Below are positions 27,277 through 35,243 of a stretch of 64,000 nucleotides of DNA, piece after piece. The translations under genes and the position numbers were made by a program. Position 1 is the first letter of the stretch; every line of letters begins with the position of its first letter. This DNA is from Mobilitalea torta (GTDB lineage Bacteria > Bacillota > Clostridia > Lachnospirales > Lachnospiraceae): NCBI RefSeq assembly GCF_050433395.1, contig NZ_JBNPXH010000016.1, forward strand, positions 84,809-148,808, written 5' to 3'. The notes under the pieces were generated by a model. That model did not search any database. It saw only the letters and a program-made list of their open reading frames with translations, and was not told where the DNA came from.

Positions 27277-29151
27277 TCATTTGAATAGCTTCTCCGCTTT
27301 CATTGCTTTAATAATCTGATTTAATAAAAGGATAGCTTTTTCTTCCTCGGCCCTGCATTGATCTATCATTTCAGCCATTTCGAGCCTTATAACAGGATCG
27401 CGCAGTTTGTCCCTATCTACGGGATCGTGACCTGCTTTTCTAATAAAAGCTTCCATATGAACATGGCTTATTCTCTCGAAGCAGCAAGCTATTTCTTCAA
27501 GCGTCTGCGCTTGCCCTGGGAAGTACTTCTGTGCCTGCCGCATAAAGAACTTGGCATAATATCGCCGCTCGGAATATGCACTCCATGCAGGATCAATGGT
27601 GCGAACCAGCTCCTGCCGTATTGTCTCATCATCGGCAAAAATACTTTCGGGCGGCGTTCCATATCCTATAATGTAATGGGTGCGCTTTGCTTCCTCGATA
27701 CATTCCTCTTCCGTTTGGGTAAAGTACCGCTTCCAGTCATTAAAATATCTTGCGTTTTTCATGGACAATCCATCGGTCAAAGTATTGTATGCCGAAAGGA
27801 TTCCCTGACGGTATAATTCCTTCAGCTCAGGAGTATTTGTCCGCTTTCCGATAAAAGCAACATAAGCGGCTTCTTCATACCAGTTCTCTTTTCTAAATAA
27901 CTGGGGCTGCGGATTGGGGCTGAAATCAAAGACATGATAATTCCAACCGATGAGGATATCACCGTTTTTTTCATAGCCGACCACTGCACAGCCAATGGGA
28001 CACTCAGCAAGGTTATCGACAATAACCGGTGTCTTTTCATTGACAAGACATTTCATTATCCGGGCTTTCATTTCTTTTTCTGAACTATCCTTTGTATAAA
28101 CCAATTCGTAGTTCTCATACCCTAAATACCGGAACATATTTTTATAACTCTCATAATCGGCAGCAGTTGCGTTTCCGTCGCACATATGAAGGTCATCAAC
28201 GTATGCTTCTCCGCTCAAATTGCAAACCAACATAAACCCCACATCAAGCCGTCCGAAATCATAGCCGATATACCCATAATTTTGTCCCGTATAATCTAAA
28301 AAGGCACGAATTGAAGTGGTGAATGGCTGCATTTCAGGACATCTGGATCCAGGGTATTCTTCGCCGTTCTGCATGATTCTTTCCAGCATATAGCTCTCGG
28401 GAAAGCTTCTGTCCGCATGCTCTCCCATCATGCTTAAAATCTCCGGTTTATCCTTTGGAAAATAACTTTCGGGATGGCTTGTGTCCCATTGTTCTTTCGT
28501 AATCAACATTTTACAGCCTGTAAACTCAATGGGCTTTCCGTTTTCATCCTTCACAAACGAAACATTGTTTATCGTTTCCACAATACTCATGCCGATGGTT
28601 TTCAGCGGGGCGATCTGTTCCTCGCATTCCAGCGGATTACCGGAAGTTAAGCCGTTTGCTCCCAGTTTCTCAAAAGCATACTGCGTCATTAGTGACAGGG
28701 CTTCGGTGTCCAGATCGTTGTCCTGATGTGCAGTGTGCCAGACATGACCCAAATCCATAATGCCGTCTTCATTTACATTGTTATATGCAATAAACCCTAT
28801 TAGCTTCATAGACGGTTTCAGACAAACAGCATAATAAATATCCTTACTGGCAAAATAAGCAGCTGCCCCCATACAGCCTTCCATATCAGTGGGCCATTGA
28901 TGATCAAAGTTTTTCATGGATGACCCCATTCTGTCAAGCGACAATGCCAGCACCGCTTCAGCGTCATCAGGCGTGAAATGGCGGATAATAAGCCTATCGG
29001 TTTCCATGAAGAACGGTTTGTTCAAGTGTTCATAAACAAAAGCGGAATCGCCTTTTATCTTTTTCACCAGCTTTAATATTTCGGGGAGCGTAGAAGGTGA
29101 ATAATCTTGAGGAAGTTTTTCTACTTCAATTTTTTTTAATGGCTTGCTCAT
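27277..29151 (-). CDS. GNAT acetyltransferase fused to a BtrH/C39-like papain-fold domain
   Basis: A 624-residue fusion. Residues about 48-225 form a GNAT acetyltransferase domain (METDRLIIRHFTPDDAEAVL, then LIGFIAYN). Residues about 265-460 resemble the BtrH N-terminal/C39-like papain-fold family (FTTSIRAFLDYTGQ, LVNEKTPVIVDN, GWNYHVFDFSP), and a helical C-terminal region of about 160 residues follows. I do not see a convincing Cys nucleophile at the usual place, so the second domain may bind rather than cleave. The gene is third in a minus-strand run behind VOC and AraC-type genes (55 bases after the latter). GGAGG lies upstream of the ATG. Function is unknown; small-molecule modification or resistance is a guess from the domains. 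Confidence 0.75.
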   Translation of the reverse strand: MSKPLKKIEVEKLPQDYSPSTLPEILKLVKKIKGDSAFVYEHLNKPFFMETDRLIIRHFTPDDAEAVLALSLDRMGSSMKNFDHQWPTDMEGCMGAAAYFASKDIYYAVCLKPSMKLIGFIAYNNVNEDGIMDLGHVWHTAHQDNDLDTEALSLMTQYAFEKLGANGLTSGNPLECEEQIAPLKTIGMSIVETINNVSFVKDENGKPIEFTGCKMLITKEQWDTSHPESYFPKDKPEILSMMGEHADRSFPESYMLERIMQNGEEYPGSRCPEMQPFTTSIRAFLDYTGQNYGYIGYDFGRLDVGFMLVCNLSGEAYVDDLHMCDGNATAADYESYKNMFRYLGYENYELVYTKDSSEKEMKARIMKCLVNEKTPVIVDNLAECPIGCAVVGYEKNGDILIGWNYHVFDFSPNPQPQLFRKENWYEEAAYVAFIGKRTNTPELKELYRQGILSAYNTLTDGLSMKNARYFNDWKRYFTQTEEECIEEAKRTHYIIGYGTPPESIFADDETIRQELVRTIDPAWSAYSERRYYAKFFMRQAQKYFPGQAQTLEEIACCFERISHVHMEAFIRKAGHDPVDRDKLRDPVIRLEMAEMIDQCRAEEEKAILLLNQIIKAMKAEKLFK

Positions 29152-29205
29152 GTTTTCGTCCTCCTTCCAGACGGCTTTATTCTACCTCATAAACAACACG
29201 CTGCG

Positions 29206-30456
29206 TTATCCGTTTTTGTCATTTCTCAGCCGTTTGAACAATTCCATGCGGATATTTTCGTTGTCATATTTGCCGTTCAGAGTTTCATAAACTGCGAAAA
29301 CAGGCTCCTTTTCGTGAGCAATACTGTTATTTTGCAGCCACAATTCTATTTTTGCCCCGCCTATACGAATATCACCCAAACAATCATCCGGCAGCACAGC
29401 ATATCGTCCCCCAGGAATGCGCAGGAGTTCCAAGCCGCTGTCATCAGGGAGATCGAAGTCCTCTCCGCATTCTACGCCGCACACACCAATATCGTCATAA
29501 ATACAAACATAAAATCTTTGCGCAGTTCGAAGCAGTGTCAGGTGCCGCTCCTGTAAAAAAGCCATAACTTTTTCCGCGGCTTTCCGCTCTGCGTTATATC
29601 CTTTCTCCCGTGAAATAATAAATGCTGTTTCGGAAACAGATAGAATGGCAATATGCTTTTCTGTTTTCCGCTTCTTAACGGGGAGGTATAACTTCAATTT
29701 GCGCGGTATTCCGTTTTCAAAGAGATACTCTTCAAAATACCCTTTATCCGCTTCTTCAAACATACTGGCAGAAAGCCAGATGTTGTAGAGATAGTTCCAG
29801 CCGTCGCTGATCTCCGGCTCGTTATAATTTACCACACAGGCGGCGTATAAATCTGTTTCGCCTGTGCCAACAGTTTCGGTCATTACTTCATAGCAGAACT
29901 GACCTCCGGTCTGCTGCCCATTCCGGCCGAAAACCCGGCCAGCGGTTTCACCCAATGCGGCAATCGCTTTATCCTCAATACCCATCAGGCAGGGATCGTA
30001 AAATTGTATGATTTTACATCTGGGTATGGTTTCTGTGCCGACCTTAACTGTAAGGCTGATTTTATTGACAGCAAAGGGATAAAAATAGAAATAGGTATCT
30101 CTCTGTTGATATTCAAGCGGGGTCATACCAACAACGCTTTTGAATTGTTTGTGAAAAGCCTGTTGTGTTTGATAACCGCTTTCGTCCGCGATGATGGCAA
30201 GGGGCAATACCGAGCATTTTATTTTTTCACAGGCGTTTGATATGCGGCGCTTTCGGATGTACTCTTTTATGGAATGGCCTGTACAGGCATAAAAATCCCG
30301 GTATAGCTGGCTTAGCGAGATATAATGCTGTCTGGCTATACTTTCGGGATGGAGCTCCTCCGATAAATGCTTTTCAATGTATGGAAGAACGGCACCGATG
30401 TAGCGAAGCTTATCCATTGCCGTGTATTTAGCGGTTTTTTTACCTGTGGTTATCAT
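29206..30456 (-). CDS. AraC-family regulator with effector-binding domain
   Basis: A 416-residue transcriptional regulator. The N-terminal AraC double helix-turn-helix (about residues 17-115: LSEELHPESIARQHYISLSQ, IADESGYQTQQAFHKQFK) is followed by a GyrI-like ligand-binding region (about 130-280) and a further C-terminal domain. DNA-binding domain first, ligand domain second, is the SoxS/Rob arrangement. The ATG at 30456 follows GAAAGGG; a GTG at 30477 would add seven residues. It lies 24 bases after the VOC gene stop and probably controls this small cluster in response to a small hydrophobic or cationic ligand. Confidence 0.85.
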   Translation of the reverse strand: MITTGKKTAKYTAMDKLRYIGAVLPYIEKHLSEELHPESIARQHYISLSQLYRDFYACTGHSIKEYIRKRRISNACEKIKCSVLPLAIIADESGYQTQQAFHKQFKSVVGMTPLEYQQRDTYFYFYPFAVNKISLTVKVGTETIPRCKIIQFYDPCLMGIEDKAIAALGETAGRVFGRNGQQTGGQFCYEVMTETVGTGETDLYAACVVNYNEPEISDGWNYLYNIWLSASMFEEADKGYFEEYLFENGIPRKLKLYLPVKKRKTEKHIAILSVSETAFIISREKGYNAERKAAEKVMAFLQERHLTLLRTAQRFYVCIYDDIGVCGVECGEDFDLPDDSGLELLRIPGGRYAVLPDDCLGDIRIGGAKIELWLQNNSIAHEKEPVFAVYETLNGKYDNENIRMELFKRLRNDKNG

Positions 30457-30480
30457 AATACGGCTGCCCTTTCTCACGGT

Positions 30481-30816
30481 CTACCCCTTTTGAGCAACAG
30501 CGATCTTGTTGCCGTCGGGGTCAGTGAACCAAAACGAGTATGCACCCCAGGGCTTTCTTTCCGGTGGCGAGATGATTTCAATGCCGGGGATTTCCCGCAG
30601 CAGCCGCTGGTATTCCGAATCCAGATCTGCGACAAAGCATTGTAACCAAATATTTTTCTCCTTTGCCATGGTCACCTCGCCCGGATCATAGACGGCCATG
30701 TTACCGAAGCTGTAATGGCTGCCCTCTGCAAAGGGTTCTTCTTGCAGCACAATTTGATAAAATTCTGCAAGACGGGGTGCGTTATCTGTTACAATACATA
30801 TTCCTCCAAAGTTCAT
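30481..30816 (-). CDS. VOC (glyoxalase/bleomycin-resistance) family protein
   Basis: A 111-residue single VOC domain: FGGICIVTDNAPRLAEFYQ at the N-terminus and WFTDPDGNKIAVAQ at the C-terminus are the classic beta-alpha-beta-beta-beta halves. Proteins of this size act as dimers that bind or detoxify small molecules. GGGAGGA lies upstream of the ATG at 30816. It is the first gene of the minus-strand VOC/AraC/GNAT-fusion cluster. No ligand can be inferred. Confidence 0.85.
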   Translation of the reverse strand: MNFGGICIVTDNAPRLAEFYQIVLQEEPFAEGSHYSFGNMAVYDPGEVTMAKEKNIWLQCFVADLDSEYQRLLREIPGIEIISPPERKPWGAYSFWFTDPDGNKIAVAQKG

Positions 30817-31042
30817 ATGGACATTTCCTCCCGCGCCGATGCTGTCCCGGCGGCTGTTTTTTGTTTGTCTTACCTTTCCTATTCTACTATGACGAGGATC
30901 AATTTTCAATGAAATACGGTAAAAAAGGTGCAGGTTTTCACCATGTACAATCCCTCCTCCCTGCACTTACGAAGTCCGCAACAGTAACCTCTCTTTCCGC
31001 CTGACATATAATACTGTATAAGCAAATATGGAGGAAATAGCG
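30817..31042. promoter_or_regulatory. Divergent region before the ABC ATPase gene
   Basis: A TATAAT at 31007-31012 lies just upstream of the ABC operon; the -35 at 17-base spacing (GTAACC) is poor, so activation may be needed. No THI, FMN or other riboswitch core was recognised here. Confidence 0.35.
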
Positions 31043-31819
31043 ATGGGCGAGCTATTAAAAATTGATCATCTCAGTTACACCTATCATAGCCTCGAGGGAG
31101 AAACACCGGCATTATTCGATGTTTCTTTTCATGTAACGGATGGCGAGTTCGTGAGTATTGTAGGACCCAGCGGCTGCGGCAAATCCACGCTTCTTTCGTT
31201 AATAGCAGGGTTGATCGAGCCGGGCAGCGGATTTATATATATCAATGGAAGGGATTTAAAATCCTCCGGTAAAAATATAGGTTACATGCTTCAAAGAGAC
31301 CAGCTGCTGGATTGGCGCAATACCTTGAAAAATGTCACCCTGGGTCTGGAAATACAGCATAAGCTGTCGGATAACAGTTATGTTCAAATAAACGAACTGC
31401 TGGATACTTATGGCCTGATCACCTTTCAGAATTCCTACCCCTCCGAATTGTCCGGCGGAATGAGACAGCGGGCAGCCTTAATCCGGACTCTTCTTCTGGA
31501 ACCGGATATTCTGCTGCTGGATGAACCCTTTTCCGCCCTGGACTATCAGACGCGCCTTGAGGTGGCCGATGATATCTGGGGTATCATTCGCAAAGAGAAG
31601 AAGACAGCCATCCTTATCACCCATGATATAGCGGAAGCCGTGAGCATGGGTGACCGGGTCATTGTACTCTCCTCCCGTCCCGGCACGGTAAAGAGTATCA
31701 TTGATATCAACCTGTCCATTCCGGACAGAACCCCCTTTACCTCCCGAAGCGCGCCTGAGTTCCAGAAATATTTTAACTTAATATGGAAGGAGTTAACTCA
31801 TCATGAGCAGGAAGCATAG
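31043..31819 (+). CDS. ABC transporter ATP-binding protein, SsuB/TauB type
   Basis: A 258-residue ATPase with Walker A GPSGCGKST, Q-loop LQRDQLLDWR, signature LSGGMRQRAAL, Walker B ILLLDEPFSALD and switch His in LITHD. The sequence matches the nitrate/sulfonate/taurine class, which imports small anions or vitamin precursors. The ATG at 31043 follows GGAGG at 31030-31034. Its stop overlaps the permease start by 17 bases, so the two are coupled. No binding protein is encoded beside them. Confidence 0.92.
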   Translation: MGELLKIDHLSYTYHSLEGETPALFDVSFHVTDGEFVSIVGPSGCGKSTLLSLIAGLIEPGSGFIYINGRDLKSSGKNIGYMLQRDQLLDWRNTLKNVTLGLEIQHKLSDNSYVQINELLDTYGLITFQNSYPSELSGGMRQRAALIRTLLLEPDILLLDEPFSALDYQTRLEVADDIWGIIRKEKKTAILITHDIAEAVSMGDRVIVLSSRPGTVKSIIDINLSIPDRTPFTSRSAPEFQKYFNLIWKELTHHEQEA

Positions 31820-32627
31820 ACAAGTCGAAAGCAAAAGCTTGAATGTTTCCGCAGCCCAGCAGGAATATATCAGAAAGCATAGGCTTCAACGCCGGCGGGT
31901 TCGTTTCTGCCAGTTTCTGATTCTCATCAGCTTTATAGCATCCTGGGAGCTTACGGCAAGGCTGGGAATCCTGAATTCCTTCGTTTTCTCCAGCCCCTCA
32001 AGGATTATAAAAACCGTCCTGGACATGACCGTCAGCGGCCAGCTTCTCTATCATGTAGGGATCACACTGCTGGAAACATTGGGAAGCTTTTTTTTAGTAA
32101 ATGTATTGGGAATTATCATCGCGATTATTCTTTGGTGGAATGACAGCATCTCCAAGGTGCTGGAACCCTACCTGATTGTTCTTAACAGCCTGCCCAAATC
32201 GGCGCTGGCACCGGTATTCATCGTATGGCTGGGGAACAATATAAAAACAATCATCGTTGCCGCTGTCTCCGTTGCCATCTTCGGAACGGTAATCTCCCTC
32301 CATTCCGTTTTTAAGGAAATGGAGGAGGATAAGATCAAATTAATTTATACTCTGGGAGGGAAAAAGAGGGATGTGCTGTTCAAAGTAATCCTTCCCGGAA
32401 ATGTTCCGTCCATCATCAGTCAGATGAAGGTAAATATCGGGCTTTCCCTGGTGGGTGTCATCATCGGAGAATTCCTTGCCGCCAAAGCAGGACTGGGTTA
32501 TCTCATTATCTATGGAAGCCAGGTCTTCAAGCTTGACTGGGTAATCATGTCCATCGTGATTCTCTGTATTGTCGCAACAGGACTGTATAAGCTCCTGACC
32601 TATTTTGAGAAGAAAGTAAGCCGGTAG
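31803..32627 (+). CDS. ABC transporter permease, SsuC/TauC type
   Basis: A 274-residue permease with a hydrophilic, Arg-rich N-terminus and about six membrane segments starting near residue 35. An EAA-like loop (IYTLGGKKRDVLFKVILPG) faces the ATPase. AAGGAG lies ten bases before the ATG at 31803. Family members import sulfonates, taurine, nitrate, thiamine precursors or riboflavin; nothing nearby decides between these. The usual periplasmic-type binding lipoprotein is missing from the operon. Confidence 0.9.
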   Translation: MSRKHRQVESKSLNVSAAQQEYIRKHRLQRRRVRFCQFLILISFIASWELTARLGILNSFVFSSPSRIIKTVLDMTVSGQLLYHVGITLLETLGSFFLVNVLGIIIAIILWWNDSISKVLEPYLIVLNSLPKSALAPVFIVWLGNNIKTIIVAAVSVAIFGTVISLHSVFKEMEEDKIKLIYTLGGKKRDVLFKVILPGNVPSIISQMKVNIGLSLVGVIIGEFLAAKAGLGYLIIYGSQVFKLDWVIMSIVILCIVATGLYKLLTYFEKKVSR

Positions 32628-32634
32628 TATAGAA

Positions 32635-32690
32635 GCGCCATCCAACCGCCAGTCAAAGGAAGATTATTTGATTGGTGGTTTTGGGTGCGC
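32635..32690 (+). terminator. Terminator after the ABC permease gene
   Basis: An imperfect long hairpin pairs GCGC...CCAA...GCCA.TCAAA with TTTGATTGGTGG...GGGTGCGC, eight bases after the stop. The tail is CCGGCAGCTTTATT, so the U-tract is poor. Confidence 0.55.
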
Positions 32691-32764
32691 CCGGCAGCTT
32701 TATTCTGCTAAAATTAAAAAGTTTCTGCATATCTGTTTATAAATCGAGAAATATCTGTCAGTTT

Positions 32765-32827
32765 TGTGAATAACTTCTCATTTTTCTTCTATTTATCCAC
32801 ACTATCAACATTCTGCTGTGGATAAAT
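32765..32827. promoter_or_regulatory. DnaA-box-like sites in inverted orientation
   Basis: TTATCCACA at 32793-32801 and TGTGGATAA at 32817-32825 are perfect matches to the DnaA-box consensus on opposite strands, inside 11-base inverted arms (ATTTATCCACA/TGTGGATAAAT). A one-mismatch box, TGTGAATAA, lies at 32765-32773. The surroundings are AT-rich. No dnaA or dnaN gene is near, so this is not called an origin. Confidence 0.55.
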
Positions 32828-32924
32828 GGCAATTAATGTTATTCTATGAATAATAATTCCATATGGTCACTTTTCGTATTCTTTTTAGGAAGCTGCAAAT
32901 ACTAATTTCGGAGGTGATTATAGT

Positions 32925-33143
32925 ATGGATCCTATATCGTTTACATCGGCAGCAGCTTATCCGACATTTCTTCCGACCTATGGTTATTTCTTTGCACCGG
33001 GAATTTTCCTGAATGAGATGGAGGGAAACAATTATTTGTCTTCCCTGGACTCCGATACGAGAGACTATGTTCTGAAGCATACCGATGAATTTCGCTCGCG
33101 GCAGGATATTGAAGATTGTGTCAGCAAATTGCGGAACGGATAA
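32925..33143 (+). CDS. Small protein of unknown function (72 aa)
   Basis: A 72-residue protein with an excellent ribosome site (GGAGGTGATT) eight bases before the ATG, which argues that it is real. The N-terminal half is aromatic and Pro-rich (TSAAAYPTFLPTYGYFFAPG), the C-terminal half polar and helical (SDTRDYVLKHTDEFRSRQD). No membrane segment or metal motif. It is not recognised. It lies between the DnaA-box-like pair and a 41-base-arm hairpin. Confidence 0.75.
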   Translation: MDPISFTSAAAYPTFLPTYGYFFAPGIFLNEMEGNNYLSSLDSDTRDYVLKHTDEFRSRQDIEDCVSKLRNG

Positions 33144-33150
33144 AAAAGAG

Positions 33151-33287
33151 TAACAATTCAGCCCGGCGGCAGTCCGGCAGATCCCTTTTACTTGCAATCG
33201 TGTGTTCAAAGCGCTCCGCTTCACAAGATACACTCAGATGGTCAGCGTAAAAGGGACCTGCCGGACTGCCGCCGGGCTGAACTGTTA
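33151..33287. repeat. Very long inverted repeat (41-base arms)
   Basis: Left arm 33151-33191 and right arm 33247-33287 pair at 39 of 41 positions, around a 55-base loop that itself contains GAAGCG/CGCTTC complementarity. Arms contain TTCAGCCCGGCGGCAG. It begins eight bases after the small-protein stop and ends 25 bases before the glycine-operon -35 box. It may be a bidirectional terminator or a miniature mobile element; no flanking target duplication was seen. Confidence 0.85.
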
Positions 33288-33311
33288 TGGATCTTTCATT
33301 CTTCCCATGCA

Positions 33312-33340
33312 TTGACTTTATCCCGTTCAGATATTATAAT
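33312..33340 (+). promoter_or_regulatory. Promoter of the glycine-cleavage operon
   Basis: TTGACT (33312-33317), a 17-base spacer and TATAAT (33335-33340) form a near-consensus sigma-A promoter about 50 bases upstream of the glycine riboswitch. Confidence 0.85.
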
Positions 33341-33389
33341 GAGGTTATGGATATAAGCACCAGCTTATAGAAATAAAGGAATAAGGTCG

Positions 33390-33560
33390 GACGAAGGATT
33401 GGGGAGAGACCGCCGGAAGGAGGCGGCGCCGAAGGGGAATGCGAAAACTCTCAGGCAGAAGGACCGGGTCTGGACGATACTCTGGAAAGCGATTTGGCAC
33501 CGAAGAAGCAATCCTCTGTCTTGCAGGAGCGGGGGAGAATCTTTCAGGTAAATCAACAGA
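33390..33560 (+). ncRNA. Tandem glycine riboswitch
   Basis: Two glycine aptamers lie head to tail. The first carries GGAGAGACCG, GCCGAAGGGG and AAACTCTCAGGCAGAAGGAC (about 33400-33463) and ends in ACTCTGGA. The second carries GCACCGAAGAAGCAA (from about 33497), GGGGGAGAATCTTTCAGGTA and closes near 33560. The conserved cores match the gcvT RNA family and it sits upstream of gcvT. With the terminator that follows, it should switch the operon on when glycine is plentiful. Confidence 0.95.
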
Positions 33561-33561
33561 G

Positions 33562-33592
33562 GCGTATTGATTCGTTCAGTACGCTTTTTTTT
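33562..33592 (+). terminator. Riboswitch expression-platform terminator
   Basis: GCGTA-T-TGA pairs with TCA-G-TACGC and is followed by eight T residues, 64 bases before the gcvT start. It is an intrinsic terminator right after the second aptamer, so glycine binding presumably prevents its folding. Confidence 0.88.
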
Positions 33593-33655
33593 GTTCCATT
33601 TTATCAAAAAAATGCGTTCGGCGAAGTAAAAATAAAAGCAAAATGGGAGGTTGCA

Positions 33656-34786
33656 ATGGAAAGGAAGACTCAGCTTTATGATTGTCATGTGAAAGCGGGA
33701 GGGAAGATGGTTCCCTTTGCCGGATATCTGCTGCCGGTGCAGTACGATACCGGCGTGATTGCAGAGCATATGGCGGTGAGAACCGGTGCGGGCTTATTTG
33801 ACGTATCCCACATGGGGGAGGTTCTGCTGAAAGGGAAGGACGCTCTGAAAAATGTCCAGAACCTGGTCAGCAATGACTGCGGACATATGTATGACGGGCA
33901 GGTGAAGTACAGCCCCATGTGCAATGAAAGCGGCGGAGTGGTGGATGATCTTCTGGTCTATCAGAAGAATCCCCAGGAATATCTGATTGTAATCAATGCG
34001 GCGAACCGCCATAAGGATGTGGAGTGGATGAAAGCCCATCTCATGGATGAGGCGGAGTTCACCGATATCTCCGACGAGGTCTCCCAGCTGGCAATTCAGG
34101 GGCCCAGGGCGAAGGAAATACTATGTAAGCTGGCCAGGGAAGAGGAGCTTCCGGTCAAATATTATAGCTTCCGGGAAAATGTCCCGGTAGGGGGAATTTC
34201 CTGCCTGATCTCAAGAACCGGGTACACCGGTGAGGACGGCTATGAGCTCTACTGCGGGAATGAGGATGCGGTAAAATTATGGGAACTGCTGTTGGAGGCC
34301 GGGAATTATGATCTGGAGAATAATACAAAGCTGGCCGGTTCTGCGGAGGATTATGTTCTAATTCCCTGCGGGCTGGGAGCGAGGGATACGCTGCGCCTTG
34401 AAGCGGCGATGCCCTTGTACGGACATGAGATGGATGATACCATCTCGCCTCTGGAGACGGGACTGGGCTTTGCGGTGAAGCTGGAGAAAGAGAGCTTTAT
34501 CGGCAAGGAAGGCATCCTGGCAAGAGGGGAGCCGACCAGAACCAGAGTGGGCTTGAATATCACCGGCAGAGGCATTGCCCGAGAGGCCTGCCCGATCTAT
34601 TCCGGAGACAGATCCATAGGAATCACTACATCGGGAACCCATTGTCCCTATCTGGGGCATCCCGTTGCCATGGCTTTGGTTGATACCGCCTTCGGTGAAC
34701 CGGGAACCCAGGTGGAGGTGGAGGTCCGGGGCAGAAGAATTGCCGCGGAAGTAGTTGTTTTGCCTTTTTATAAGAGGGCAAAATAA
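33656..34786 (+). CDS. gcvT: Glycine cleavage system aminomethyltransferase (T protein)
   Basis: A 376-residue T protein that moves the methylene group from aminomethyl-lipoyl-GcvH to tetrahydrofolate, releasing ammonia. The family signatures KMVPFAGYLLPVQY, GLFDVSHMGE, SRTGYTGEDGYE and GLGARDTLRLEA are all present, the last two lining the folate and active site. GGGAGG lies five bases before the ATG at 33656; the frame is open further upstream through the riboswitch but that is not coding. It is the first gene after the tandem glycine riboswitch. Confidence 0.97.
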   Translation: MERKTQLYDCHVKAGGKMVPFAGYLLPVQYDTGVIAEHMAVRTGAGLFDVSHMGEVLLKGKDALKNVQNLVSNDCGHMYDGQVKYSPMCNESGGVVDDLLVYQKNPQEYLIVINAANRHKDVEWMKAHLMDEAEFTDISDEVSQLAIQGPRAKEILCKLAREEELPVKYYSFRENVPVGGISCLISRTGYTGEDGYELYCGNEDAVKLWELLLEAGNYDLENNTKLAGSAEDYVLIPCGLGARDTLRLEAAMPLYGHEMDDTISPLETGLGFAVKLEKESFIGKEGILARGEPTRTRVGLNITGRGIAREACPIYSGDRSIGITTSGTHCPYLGHPVAMALVDTAFGEPGTQVEVEVRGRRIAAEVVVLPFYKRAK

Positions 34787-34867
34787 GAAGCAGGACATTA
34801 TTGGGATAGGATGTAATAAGAAAATATATAAAATAATATATAAAATAATAAATGGGAGGTATTGATT

Positions 34868-35230
34868 ATGAAGGAATTTATGTATTTAAAATCGCATGAA
34901 TGGGCATGTTTTACCGACGACACAACAGCAAAGGTGGGAATATCTGATTATGCCCAGAAGCAGCTGGGAGATCTGGTATTTGTCAATCTGCCGGAGGTCG
35001 GAGACGAAGTGACTGCCGGAGAAGAATTTGCCGATGTGGAATCCGTTAAAGCGGTATCCGGGGTATACAGCCCGGTATCCGGTGTAGTCAAGGCCATTAA
35101 TGAGGAGCTTTTGGATCATCCGGAGTTAATTAATGAAGATGCCTATGGCGCCTGGTTTATTGAGGTAGAGGATATCACCGACAGAGGAGATCTGTTGTCA
35201 GAGAAGGAATACAAAGAGCTTAATTCATAA
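34868..35230 (+). CDS. gcvH: Glycine cleavage system H protein
   Basis: A 120-residue lipoyl carrier protein. Lys61 in DVESVKAVSGVYSPVSG is the lipoylation site, swinging intermediates between the P, T and L proteins. The protein is full length. GGGAGG lies upstream of the ATG at 34868. The 81-base gap after gcvT contains a repeated AAATAATATATA stretch. The lipoate ligase encoded downstream in the same operon is the likely source of its cofactor. Confidence 0.97.
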   Translation: MKEFMYLKSHEWACFTDDTTAKVGISDYAQKQLGDLVFVNLPEVGDEVTAGEEFADVESVKAVSGVYSPVSGVVKAINEELLDHPELINEDAYGAWFIEVEDITDRGDLLSEKEYKELNS

Positions 35231-35243
35231 GGGGGATACCGAT

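Noticed and set aside
30890..31042. Thiamine or riboflavin riboswitch before the ABC pair
   Set aside because: I looked for TPP and FMN core motifs because the transporter class fits, and found none.
32765..32827. Possible chromosomal or plasmid origin
   Set aside because: Only two perfect DnaA boxes, no dnaA/dnaN or rep gene and no clear unwinding element.
33151..33287. Miniature transposon call
   Set aside because: The inverted repeat is long, but no target duplication or related transposase was seen, so it is kept as a plain repeat.
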